A stretch of DNA of 14,791 nt, from assembly GCA_945860325.1 (NCBI GenBank), contig CAMARL010000026.1:1-14791 (forward strand), in the 5' to 3' direction. How positions within the stretch are numbered: the stretch's first letter is position 1; the number at the start of each line of letters is the position of its first letter. Origin of the DNA: Spirosoma fluviale. Lineage in GTDB: Bacteria > Bacteroidota > Bacteroidia > Cytophagales > Spirosomataceae. A program made the position numbers and the translations under genes. Below the pieces are notes generated by a model. The model had not been told where the DNA came from. It saw only the letters and a program-made list of their open reading frames with translations, and ran no database searches. This document shows positions 7,168-13,064 of this stretch, piece by piece.

Positions 7168-7185
7168 CCTCCTTTCAGCGTGAAA
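7168..7185 (-). other. anti-SD-complementary word overlapping a hairpin before rplF
   Basis: On the mRNA TTTCA-CGC-TGAAA forms a perfect 5-bp hairpin (7173-7185). Its 3' arm runs into GGAGG, so that GAAAGGAGG (7168-7176) is partly paired. Nine bases match the complement of the usual bacterial 16S 3' tail (CCUCCUUUC). The rplF ATG is 30 nt downstream of GGAGG, well outside normal spacing. It may be chance, a standby site, or a pairing site for something else. Confidence 0.35.
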
Positions 7186-7191
7186 CAATAA

Positions 7192-7587
7192 TTAATATAC
7201 GTAACAAAGTACTTCTCCACCTACGTGAAGTGTACGGGCTTCTTTATCTGTTATAACTCCTTTAGAAGTAGATAAAATGGCAATGCCTAAACCATTCAAA
7301 ACGCGTGGAAGCTCTTCCGCTCCATTGTACTTACGCAAACCTGGCTTCGATATACGAGTCAAATTTACGATGGCAGGTTGCTTCGTTACAGCATTGTATT
7401 TCAAAGCAATCTTGATCGTTCCTTGTACAGAAGTATCATCGAACTTGTAATTTGAAATATAGCCTTTATCAAAAAGAACCTTTGTGATTTCCTTTTTAAT
7501 ATTAGAAGCAGGAATTTCAACGACCCTATGACGTGCCTTCAAGGCATTTCTCAATCGGGTTAAATAATCTGCTATTGGATCTGTCAT
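7192..7587 (-). CDS. rpsH: 30S ribosomal protein S8
   Basis: S8 is a primary 16S rRNA binder in the central domain, and in E. coli it represses translation of the spc operon at the rplE start. The product has 131 residues, the standard length. It opens with MTDPIADYLTRLRNALKARH, the central region has KPGLRKYNGAEELPRVLNGLG, and the C-terminal RNA-binding motif is STSKGVITDKEARTLHVGGE, ending VLCYVY. The 77-nt spacer upstream is long for this cluster and contains a candidate internal promoter and a strong hairpin, so S8 and downstream genes may have extra transcription. Confidence 0.98.
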   Translation of the reverse strand: MTDPIADYLTRLRNALKARHRVVEIPASNIKKEITKVLFDKGYISNYKFDDTSVQGTIKIALKYNAVTKQPAIVNLTRISKPGLRKYNGAEELPRVLNGLGIAILSTSKGVITDKEARTLHVGGEVLCYVY

Positions 7588-7603
7588 TGTTTTTAAATTT
7601 GCC

Positions 7604-7625
7604 GCAAGCCCTTAAAAAGGCCTGC
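7604..7625 (-). other. bulged-G hairpin before rpsH
   Basis: On the mRNA GCAGGCCTT-TTT-AAGGGCTTGC forms nine pairs (one G-U) with a single bulged G in the 3' arm. Related hairpins with the same GGCC core and bulge lie before rpsN (7963-7976) and rplV (11585-11600). It is 17 nt upstream of the rpsH ATG. It overlaps the expected start of transcription of the promoter candidate at 7625-7655, so only readthrough RNA would carry the whole hairpin. Confidence 0.5.
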
Positions 7626-7655
7626 AAAATTACAAAAATGAATTTAAATAATCAA
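7625..7655 (-). promoter_or_regulatory. candidate internal promoter upstream of rpsH
   Basis: On the minus strand TTG (7653-7655), a 20-nt spacer and TAATTTTG (7625-7632) fit the Bacteroidota vegetative promoter form, a -33 TTG/TTTG with -7 TAnnTTTG. Transcription would begin near 7619, about 30 nt before the rpsH ATG. It lies in one of the few long spacers of the cluster. AT-rich sequence makes chance matches possible, but both boxes and the spacing agree. Confidence 0.5.
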
Positions 7656-7664
7656 GTTTTTTGT

Positions 7665-7934
7665 TTACCAGCTTGATTTAGTTACTCCTGGTATTAATCC
7701 GTTGGAAGCCATTTCGCGGAAGGTAACACGGCTAATGCCGAATTTACGCATGTATCCACGAGGACGACCTGTTAGTTTACAACGGTTATGTAAACGAACT
7801 GGAGATGCATTTTTAGGTAATTTATCTAACCCAACATAATCTCCTGCAGCTTTTAAAGCCGCACGCTTCACTGCATATTTTGCAACTGTAGCTTCGCGTT
7901 TTCTTTCTCTTGCTTTTACTGACTCTTTAGCCAT
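7665..7934 (-). CDS. rpsN: 30S ribosomal protein S14, zinc-free form
   Basis: S14 is a late-assembling protein of the 30S head beside S3 and S10. The product has 89 residues, the long type without zinc. It opens MAKESVKARERKREATVAKY, and the C-terminal half has RCKLTGRPRGYMRKFGISR (51-69) and ends NGLIPGVTKSSW. Only one cysteine (Cys52) remains where zinc-binding S14 has four, so no zinc ribbon forms. It follows rplE as in the spc order. The spacer before it holds a G/C hairpin at 7963-7976. Confidence 0.98.
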   Translation of the reverse strand: MAKESVKARERKREATVAKYAVKRAALKAAGDYVGLDKLPKNASPVRLHNRCKLTGRPRGYMRKFGISRVTFREMASNGLIPGVTKSSW

Positions 7935-7962
7935 TTTGTAAAAATTTTAAAGGTTTTTTATA

Positions 7963-7976
7963 AAGCCCAAAGGCCC
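7963..7976 (-). other. bulged-G hairpin before rpsN
   Basis: GGGCC-TTT-GGGCTT on the mRNA can pair as CC/GG, one bulged G, then G-C and two G-U pairs. It shares GGCCTTTGGG exactly with the hairpin before rplV. It lies between the rplE stop and the rpsN start, 29 nt from the latter. On its own it is weak; its value is the recurrence. Confidence 0.35.
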
Positions 7977-7977
7977 A

Positions 7978-8532
7978 CTATTTTTTAATATTTGAAAAAG
8001 GCATTCCGACTGCAACTAATAAAGCATAAGCTTCCTCATCTGTTTTGGCCGAAGTAACAAAAGTGATATCCATTCCAGATATTTTAGCCACTTTATCGAT
8101 CGACATTTCAGGGAAGATGATTTGCTCTTTTACACCTAAGGTATAATTTCCGCGACCATCAAAACCTTTCTCTGATACTCCTTTAAAGTCACGAACACGT
8201 GGCAATGAAACAGTAGTCAATCGGTCTAAAAATTCATACATACGATCTCCACGTAAAGTCACTTTCACACCAATCGGCATGTTCTCACGCAACTTAAAGT
8301 TTGAAATCGCTTTCTTTGAAATAGTTGCCACTGCTCTTTGACCAGCAATTAGCGTAATTTCTTCTACAGCTACGTCAACCAACTTCTTGTCCGACACTGC
8401 TGCTCCAACTCCTTTGTTGATTACAATCTTAGTAATCTTGGGTACTTGCATCACTGACTTGTACTGAAACTTTTCTTTCAAGCTTGACACAACTTCCTTT
8501 ACAAAACGTTCTTTTAATCTAGGTACTGCCAT
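7978..8532 (-). CDS. rplE: 50S ribosomal protein L5
   Basis: L5 binds 5S rRNA in the central protuberance and contacts P-site tRNA and S13. I start it at ATG 8530-8532 (MAVPRLKERFVKEVV), giving 184 residues. The frame also opens from an upstream GTG, but that ten-codon extension is the 19-nt repeated element read as protein. Conserved blocks include KITKIVINKGVGAAVSDKK, RENMPIGVKVTLRGDRMYEF, PRVRDFKGVSEKGFDGRGNY and the C-terminal DEEAYALLVAVGMPF. It follows rplX by 44 nt. Confidence 0.98.
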   Translation of the reverse strand: MAVPRLKERFVKEVVSSLKEKFQYKSVMQVPKITKIVINKGVGAAVSDKKLVDVAVEEITLIAGQRAVATISKKAISNFKLRENMPIGVKVTLRGDRMYEFLDRLTTVSLPRVRDFKGVSEKGFDGRGNYTLGVKEQIIFPEMSIDKVAKISGMDITFVTSAKTDEEAYALLVAVGMPFSNIKK

Positions 8533-8544
8533 TGTAGTATATTT

Positions 8545-8563
8545 TGTGGATTTCCGGCCCACG
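8545..8563 (-). repeat. 19-nt repeated element, copy 2 (before rplE)
   Basis: The mRNA sequence CGTGGGCCGGAAATCCACA is identical to the copy at 6553-6571, and the flanking sequences differ. It lies 13 nt before the rplE ATG. The two copies precede rplE and rplR, whose products L5 and L18 both bind 5S rRNA; that link is suggestive only. Confidence 0.75.
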
Positions 8564-8576
8564 GTTAAATTCTGTA

Positions 8577-8912
8577 TTATGCGATAAATTTACCTGATAC
8601 CTTTGAGTAGCGTTGTAATTTACCTTTCTCATTAAGCTTACGACCCGTTCTTACAGGCTTACCATTTTCTACCACCATCAAATTTGAAATGTGTATAGAA
8701 CCTTCGCGTTTTTCAATTCCCCCTTGAGGATTGCTAGCTGAAGGCTTAACGTGCTTAGTTAGCAAATTAGCACCTTCTACAATTGCACGAGATTTATCCA
8801 TTAATACTTCCTTGATAATTCCAGTTTTGCCTTTGGCATTACCGGCGATCACCATGACGTTATCTCCTTTTTTAATGTGCAATTTGGTCTGCTTAGTTAT
8901 TTTCTTTTCCAT
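8577..8912 (-). CDS. rplX: 50S ribosomal protein L24
   Basis: L24 is an assembly initiator that binds the 5' domain of 23S rRNA and sits near the exit tunnel mouth. The product has 111 residues, slightly longer than E. coli L24. A short lysine-rich N-terminal extension (MEKKITKQTKLH) precedes the KOW motif, KKGDNVMVIAGNAKGKTGII (14-33). AIVEGANLLTKHVKPS and GGIEKREGSIHISNLMVV are the conserved central strands, and PVRTGRKLNEKGKLQRYSK closes it. The spacer before it contains a GNRA-type hairpin (8928-8943). Confidence 0.97.
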   Translation of the reverse strand: MEKKITKQTKLHIKKGDNVMVIAGNAKGKTGIIKEVLMDKSRAIVEGANLLTKHVKPSASNPQGGIEKREGSIHISNLMVVENGKPVRTGRKLNEKGKLQRYSKVSGKFIA

Positions 8913-8927
8913 TTGTATGCTTCTTTC

Positions 8928-8943
8928 TATCGGTTGCCCAATA
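8928..8943 (-). other. GCAA-tetraloop hairpin before rplX
   Basis: On the mRNA TATTGG-GCAA-CCGATA forms six pairs (one G-U) closed by a GNRA tetraloop, a very stable loop class and a common tertiary or protein contact. It is 16 nt upstream of the rplX start. Confidence 0.5.
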
Positions 8944-8954
8944 TGTCATCTTAA

Positions 8955-9323
8955 TTATAAAACTTCTGGTGCTAAAGAAACGATCTTCATAAATCCTGCT
9001 TCACGTAACTCACGAGCCACTGGCCCAAAAATACGCGTTCCTCTTGGCTCATCGTTCGCATTCAATAATACAGCTGCATTATCTTCAAAACGAATATATG
9101 TTCCATCTTTTCTACGAATTTCCTTTTTAGTACGTACGACAACCGCACGAGAAACTGTCCCTTTTTTCATGCTAGATGAAGAAAGTGCTGATTTTACGGA
9201 AACTACAATTTTGTCGCCTATAGAAGCATATCTCTTTCCAGTACCGCCTAAAACGCGAATAACTAAAACTTCTTTTGCTCCAGAATTGTCAGCTACACCC
9301 AATCTTGATTCTTGCTGTAACAT
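8955..9323 (-). CDS. rplN: 50S ribosomal protein L14
   Basis: L14 is at the subunit interface, forms bridge B8 with 16S helix 14, and is the docking site of the silencing factor RsfS. The product has 122 residues, the exact usual size. It opens MLQQESRLGVADNSGAKEVL, then VIRVLGGTGKRYASIGDKIV, and the signature region RRKDGTYIRFEDNAAVLLN is followed by RGTRIFGPVARELR. The C-terminus ends MKIVSLAPEVL. The 42-nt spacer upstream has a simple AT palindrome (AAATTTAAATTT) and nothing else clear. Confidence 0.98.
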   Translation of the reverse strand: MLQQESRLGVADNSGAKEVLVIRVLGGTGKRYASIGDKIVVSVKSALSSSSMKKGTVSRAVVVRTKKEIRRKDGTYIRFEDNAAVLLNANDEPRGTRIFGPVARELREAGFMKIVSLAPEVL

Positions 9324-9365
9324 TATCTTTGATCTTTAAATTTAAATTTGAATAACAAACTAGTA

Positions 9366-9623
9366 TTATTTCGCTTTTGCGATAACTTCAACTAATCTCC
9401 AACGTTTGTTTTTTGAAAGAGGACGGGTTTCCATCACTTTCACAGTATCACCTATGCCACACTCATTTTTTTCATCATGTGCCATTAATTTGGTCGTCTT
9501 TTGTACGAATTTTCCGTACAGGGGGTGCTTAACCTTACGGTCAACAGTTAGCGTGATCGATTTATCCATCTTATCACTGACCACCTTCCCAATCCTTACT
9601 TTTCTTAAGTTTCTTTCTTCCAT
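9366..9623 (-). CDS. rpsQ: 30S ribosomal protein S17
   Basis: S17 is a primary binder of the 16S 5' domain. I start it at the ATG giving MEERNLRKVRIGKVVSDK, for 85 residues, the family length. An upstream in-frame codon would add 11 residues read from a hairpin-containing spacer. The OB fold is visible: KVVSDKMDKSITLTVDRKVK, then HPLYGKFVQKTTKLMAHDE, then GIGDTVKVMETRPLSKNKRW and a final strand RLVEVI. It follows rpmC in the S10-type order. Confidence 0.97.
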   Translation of the reverse strand: MEERNLRKVRIGKVVSDKMDKSITLTVDRKVKHPLYGKFVQKTTKLMAHDEKNECGIGDTVKVMETRPLSKNKRWRLVEVIAKAK

Positions 9624-9644
9624 GGTTGGACTTGTTAAACAATT

Positions 9645-9669
9645 GACCATTAGCAAATTCGAAATGGTC
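9645..9669 (-). other. hairpin in rpmC-rpsQ spacer
   Basis: GACCATT (9663-9669) and AATGGTC (9645-9651) form a perfect 7-bp stem with an 11-nt loop on the mRNA. No T run follows, so it is not a terminator. It is 22 nt upstream of the rpsQ ATG. A shorter palindrome, TTGTTTAACAA, lies between it and the ATG. Confidence 0.5.
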
Positions 9670-9684
9670 TATTAAAATTATAAT

Positions 9685-9876
9685 TTATGCTCTTGATGCC
9701 GCTGTTAAAGCTGTTTCTAACTTGGCAACTAATTTACGTGCTACTTTAATTCGCATCGGATTCTCAATCGGAGAAATAGCGTGAGCTAATTTCAAACGTG
9801 ATAAAGTTTCCTTCTCAGCAAGAATTTGCTTTTGCAAATCTGCTACTCCTAGTTTATTTATTTCTGCGTTTTTCAT
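9685..9876 (-). CDS. rpmC: 50S ribosomal protein L29
   Basis: L29 is a small two-helix protein at the tunnel exit, next to L23, near the docking site for trigger factor and the signal recognition particle. The product has 63 residues, the usual size. MKNAEINKLGVADLQKQILAEK forms the first helix and LSRLKLAHAISPIENPMRIK holds the conserved turn, with the second helix KVARKLVAKLETALTAA after it. It begins 12 nt after rplP and is probably coupled to it. Confidence 0.97.
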   Translation of the reverse strand: MKNAEINKLGVADLQKQILAEKETLSRLKLAHAISPIENPMRIKVARKLVAKLETALTAASRA

Positions 9877-9888
9877 ACCCTGGCTAAT

Positions 9889-10308
9889 TTATTCTGAATA
9901 ATCTCTACGTACCACAAACTTCGTACGCATCGGTAATTTTTGAGCGGCTAAACGTAATGCCTCCTGAGCTAAAGCTAAAGGAACACCTGCCGATTCAAAC
10001 AAAATTGTTCCTGGGCGTACATTGGCAACCCAATATTCCGGAGCTCCCTTTCCCTTACCCATACGAACCTCAGCAGGTTTTTTGGTAATTACTTTGTCTG
10101 GAAAAATACGAATCCATACTTGGCCTTCACGTTTCATGGCACGAGTTACCGAAATACGAGCAGCCTCAATTTGACGCGCTGTAATTCTACCCGGCTCTAA
10201 CGATTTAATGGCAAATGATCCAAAATCAATTTCGTGTCCACGAGTAGCAACGCCTCTTACGCGGCCTTTCTGCGACTTACGAAATTTGGTTCTTTTAGGT
10301 TGTAACAT
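9889..10308 (-). CDS. rplP: 50S ribosomal protein L16
   Basis: L16 contacts A-site tRNA and is needed for the late maturation of the peptidyl-transferase region. The product has 139 residues. It opens MLQPKRTKFRKSQKGRVRG, with the conserved GRITARQIEAARISVTRAMK (40-59) and the loop VRMGKGKGAPEYWVANVRPG (81-100). Arg82 aligns with the arginine that is hydroxylated in E. coli L16; whether it is modified here cannot be seen. It lies 35 nt after rpsC, in an AT-rich spacer without visible structure. Confidence 0.98.
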   Translation of the reverse strand: MLQPKRTKFRKSQKGRVRGVATRGHEIDFGSFAIKSLEPGRITARQIEAARISVTRAMKREGQVWIRIFPDKVITKKPAEVRMGKGKGAPEYWVANVRPGTILFESAGVPLALAQEALRLAAQKLPMRTKFVVRRDYSE

Positions 10309-10343
10309 CTTATTAAAAGTCTAATATCTAAATCAAATATATT

Positions 10344-11168
10344 TTAGCGCTTTCCTCCACGACCGCGATTTGCAGCGCCAGCACTTGGTTTATTGCGATC
10401 TCCACCTGCATCAGGTGCACCTTCAGGACGTCTACGACCTCCTCTGCGATCATCATCACGGCCACGAGGACCACGATCACCTGGGCGAGAATCAGCCGAA
10501 GTTGACTGCAAGCCCATGTTAGCGTTAGGTGACAAATCTGGCTTTCCAAAAATCTCTCCACGGAAAACCCATACTTTAATACCAATCTTACCGTACACAG
10601 TTAATGCTTCTGAAATGGCATAATCCACATCTGCACGTAATGTATGCAATGGAATACGACCCTCCTTATATCCTTCAGAACGAGCCATTTCAGCACCCCC
10701 TAAACGACCAGATAATTTCAATTTAATTCCTTGTGCACCCACACGCATCGCCGAAGCAATTGCTTGTTTCATCGCACGACGGAAAGAAATACGAGCTTGT
10801 AATTGAGACGCAATAGCTTCACCGATTAATTTCGCATCTATTTCAGGACGCTTAATCTCAAAGATGTTAATCTGAACATCTTTACCAGTGATTTTCTTTA
10901 ACTCCTCTTTTACTTTATCCACTTCAGCACCTTGCTTTCCAATAACCACACCAGCACGAGCCGTATTGATTGTTAGCGTAATGCGCTTTAATGTACGCTC
11001 TATGATAACTTTAGAGATAGATCCTTTTGGTATACGAGCAGCTACATACTTTCTGATTTTCTCGTCTTCAACAAGCTTATCTGCGAAAGTCTTTCCACCG
11101 TACCAATTAGAATCCCAACCTCTGACGATACCTAATCTTAATCCAACGGGGTTAATTTTTTGTCCCAT
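10344..11168 (-). CDS. rpsC: 30S ribosomal protein S3 with long disordered Arg/Gly/Asp tail
   Basis: S3 forms part of the mRNA entry pore in the 30S head and takes part in unwinding structured mRNA with S4 and S5. It opens MGQKINPVGLRLGIVRGWDS. The type-2 KH domain has the GxxG loop VIGKQG (75-80), and FRRAMKQA (129-136) keeps the basic residues that align with the helicase-linked Arg131, Arg132 and Lys135 of E. coli. The globular part ends near residue 212 (GEIFGKPDL). Residues about 213-274 are a low-complexity tail rich in Arg, Gly and Asp (DRGPRGRDDDRRGGRRRPEG, 231-250). The tail brings the length to 274 against 233 in E. coli. The reading frame is clean to its stop, so the tail is genuine and not a frameshift. 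Confidence 0.98.
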   Translation of the reverse strand: MGQKINPVGLRLGIVRGWDSNWYGGKTFADKLVEDEKIRKYVAARIPKGSISKVIIERTLKRITLTINTARAGVVIGKQGAEVDKVKEELKKITGKDVQINIFEIKRPEIDAKLIGEAIASQLQARISFRRAMKQAIASAMRVGAQGIKLKLSGRLGGAEMARSEGYKEGRIPLHTLRADVDYAISEALTVYGKIGIKVWVFRGEIFGKPDLSPNANMGLQSTSADSRPGDRGPRGRDDDRRGGRRRPEGAPDAGGDRNKPSAGAANRGRGGKR

Positions 11169-11191
11169 TTCTTGTTTTATCTAATAGTTAA

Positions 11192-11566
11192 TTATTCTGC
11201 TGTAGTTTCTTCCAAAATAGGAGCCACCGAAGAAGCCACTATCAGGGTAATGTGATTTGAACGCTTCAAAATACGATGCCCTCTTCCTTGCGGTGCCGGA
11301 CGTAAACGCTTTATTGAAGACCCTCCATCTACGAAAATCGTCTTAATAAATAAGTCCGCTTCCTCGATTTTAGCATCCACATGCTTATTTTGCCAGTTGG
11401 AAACCGCCGAGAGCAATAATTTCTCGATTGATTTCGCACCTACTTTGGCCTCAAACTTTAAAATACCCAATGCTTTGGATACCTTTTGTCCTCGTACCAT
11501 ATCAGCTACAATACGCATCTTCTGAGGCGACGTAGGGACATTTCTTAATTTAGCAATTGCTTCCAT
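11192..11566 (-). CDS. rplV: 50S ribosomal protein L22
   Basis: L22 has a globular domain at the tunnel exit and a long beta-hairpin that lines the constriction of the nascent peptide tunnel with L4, where macrolides and arrest peptides act. I start it at the ATG giving MEAIAKLRNVPTSPQKMRIV, for 124 residues; the nine-residue upstream extension is unlike the family. The hairpin is at about 79-107, with RLRPAPQGRGHRILKRSNH and the tip around APQGRGHR unaltered. The hairpin before it (11585-11600) is described separately. Confidence 0.97.
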   Translation of the reverse strand: MEAIAKLRNVPTSPQKMRIVADMVRGQKVSKALGILKFEAKVGAKSIEKLLLSAVSNWQNKHVDAKIEEADLFIKTIFVDGGSSIKRLRPAPQGRGHRILKRSNHITLIVASSVAPILEETTAE

Positions 11567-11584
11567 TTTACAATATCTGATTAC

Positions 11585-11600
11585 AAGACCCAAAGGCCTT
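11585..11600 (-). other. bulged-G hairpin before rplV
   Basis: AAGGCC-TTT-GGGTCTT on the mRNA pairs as CC/GG, a bulged G, then G-U, G-C and two A-U. The core GGCCTTTGGG is shared with the hairpin before rpsN, while the outer pairs differ but still pair. It lies 19 nt from the rplV ATG, between the rpsS stop and rplV. Confidence 0.4.
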
Positions 11601-11605
11601 TAAAT

Positions 11606-11884
11606 TTATCTTTTACCTTTGTCTTTTTTCGCCACGTGACCACGGAAGTTACGCGTTGGTGAAAACTCTCCTAATTTGTGGCCAACCATATTTTCAGTTG
11701 CAAACACAGGAATGAATTTATTCCCATTATGAACTGCAAATGTATGACCTACGAAATCTGGAGAAATCATTGAACGTCTAGACCATGTTTTGATAACCGA
11801 CTTTTTGCCGGATTCATTCATAGCCTGTACCTTGTTATCAAGGCGGTAATCAATGTAAGGACCTTTTTTTAGTGAACGTGCCAT
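11606..11884 (-). CDS. rpsS: 30S ribosomal protein S19
   Basis: S19 is in the 30S head, pairs with S13 and forms intersubunit bridge B1a. The product has 92 residues. It opens MARSLKKGPYIDYRLDNKVQ. The signature SRRSMISPDFVGHTFAVHNG (35-54) is followed by KFIPVFATENMVGHKLGEF and the basic SPTRNFRGH near the C-terminus. It starts 3 nt after the rplB stop, which implies translational coupling. Confidence 0.98.
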   Translation of the reverse strand: MARSLKKGPYIDYRLDNKVQAMNESGKKSVIKTWSRRSMISPDFVGHTFAVHNGNKFIPVFATENMVGHKLGEFSPTRNFRGHVAKKDKGKR

Positions 11885-11887
11885 CTA

Positions 11888-12715
11888 CTATTTTTTTCTT
11901 CTACTGATGATAAGACGATTAGTGTGTTTTTTTGGATTACGAGTTTTCTTACCCTTAGCCAATAAACCAGTACGTGAACGAGGGTGACCTCCAGAGGCAC
12001 GACCTTCACCACCACCCATTGGGTGATCAACTGGGTTCATAACAACTCCACGAACACGTGGACGACGACCCAACCAACGATGACGACCTGCTTTTCCTAA
12101 GTTCACATTCATGTGATCTGAATTTGATACCGTACCGATCGTTGCAGAACAACGAGCCAATACCATACGCATCTCACCTGAAGGCAACTTCAACGTAGCA
12201 TATTTTCCATCACGCGCTAATAACTGAGCATACGTACCAGCCGAACGAGCCATTTCAGCTCCTCTACCTGGTTGCAACTCAATCGCGTGAACCACTGCAC
12301 CCAGTGGGATATTTGCCAATGGCAGTGTATTTCCAACTTCCGGTGCTACCTTCTCTCCTGAAATAACTGTTTGACCCACCTGAATTCCAGTAGGAGCCAA
12401 GATGTATGTTTTTACTCCATCCGCATACTCAATAAGCGCAATACGAGAAGTTCGGTTTGGATCATACTCAACAGTCAATACCGTCGCAGGTACATCATGC
12501 TTCGCACGAATAAAATCAATAACACGGTAACGGCGCTTATGCCCACCACCGATGTAACGCATAGAACGACGTCCATCTGCATTACGACCACCGGTACGCT
12601 TAATAGGCTCCAATAAGGGCTTATAAGGTTTGTCGGTCGTGATCTCCTCGAACGTCGGCGCTATGCGGTGACGCTGTCCTGGAGTTGTTGGTTTTAATTT
12701 TCTAATTGATGCCAT
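11888..12715 (-). CDS. rplB: 50S ribosomal protein L2
   Basis: L2 is one of the most conserved ribosomal proteins. It is needed for peptidyl-transferase centre assembly and forms bridge B7b. The product has 275 residues. It has the N-terminal RKLKPTTPGQRHRIAP, an OB fold around KRRYRVIDFIRAKHDVPATV, and an SH3-like barrel with LQPGRGAEMARSAGTYAQLL. The C-terminal loop MNPVDHPMGGGEGRASGGHP carries His231, which aligns with the functionally important His229 of E. coli. The tail is very basic, ending LIISRRKK. Confidence 0.99.
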   Translation of the reverse strand: MASIRKLKPTTPGQRHRIAPTFEEITTDKPYKPLLEPIKRTGGRNADGRRSMRYIGGGHKRRYRVIDFIRAKHDVPATVLTVEYDPNRTSRIALIEYADGVKTYILAPTGIQVGQTVISGEKVAPEVGNTLPLANIPLGAVVHAIELQPGRGAEMARSAGTYAQLLARDGKYATLKLPSGEMRMVLARCSATIGTVSNSDHMNVNLGKAGRHRWLGRRPRVRGVVMNPVDHPMGGGEGRASGGHPRSRTGLLAKGKKTRNPKKHTNRLIISRRKK

Positions 12716-12733
12716 TTAAAAGTTCAATTTATC

Positions 12734-12747
12734 GGGATGAACCCCCT
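12734..12747 (-). other. weak G/C inverted repeat before rplB
   Basis: The rplW-rplB spacer (12716-12758) contains GGGGG-TTCAT-CCC on the mRNA, able to form a short three-pair stem, with GTTCA and TGAAC as an alternative 5-bp pairing across it. It is 19 nt upstream of the rplB ATG. It is weak, and listed for completeness. Confidence 0.25.
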
Positions 12748-12758
12748 TAATTATTTGC

Positions 12759-13046
12759 TTAAATTCCTTGGTAAAAATCAATCACCTCACCCATCGCTAC
12801 CGTAACAATCGCTTTCTTGATGGTTGACGTGCGACCTGAAGTAACTTTGGTACGTGTACTCTTGGATTTTTTCTTTCCAATTTGACGCATGGTCTGTACG
12901 TCTTTAACTTCTACTCCGTACATTTTTTTAACCTCTTTGGCAATTTCAATTTTGTTTGCCGTCAACTCAACAACAAACACATACTTGCCTTTTTCTTGCA
13001 TGGCTTGAGACTTTTCAGTCAAGGCCGGACGTTTAATAATGCCCAT
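12759..13046 (-). CDS. rplW: 50S ribosomal protein L23
   Basis: L23 sits at the tunnel exit and is the docking platform for trigger factor and the signal recognition particle. The product has 95 residues. MGIIKRPALTEKSQAMQEKG opens it, then YVFVVELTANKIEIAKEVKK and MYGVEVKDVQTM, followed by the basic loop GKKKSKSTRTKV (57-68) that reaches into the tunnel wall, and strand KKAIVTVAMGEVIDFY. It follows rplD by 37 nt; that spacer contains the hairpin at 13065-13079. Confidence 0.97.
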   Translation of the reverse strand: MGIIKRPALTEKSQAMQEKGKYVFVVELTANKIEIAKEVKKMYGVEVKDVQTMRQIGKKKSKSTRTKVTSGRTSTIKKAIVTVAMGEVIDFYQGI

Positions 13047-13064
13047 TTTTTATTTCGTTTATAA

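Noticed and set aside
8731..9339. Open frame of about 200 codons on the plus strand
   Set aside because: It is antisense to rplX and rplN, which are both clear ribosomal proteins. The predicted protein has no recognisable motif.
10334..10341. TATATTTG match to the -7 promoter form at the end of rpsC
   Set aside because: No TTG lies at the proper distance upstream, and the AT-rich spacer makes a single-box match likely by chance.
10328..10585. Second minus-strand frame inside the 3' part of rpsC
   Set aside because: It overlaps the S3 tail in another frame and reads as low-complexity hydrophobic sequence produced by the Arg/Gly codons of rpsC.
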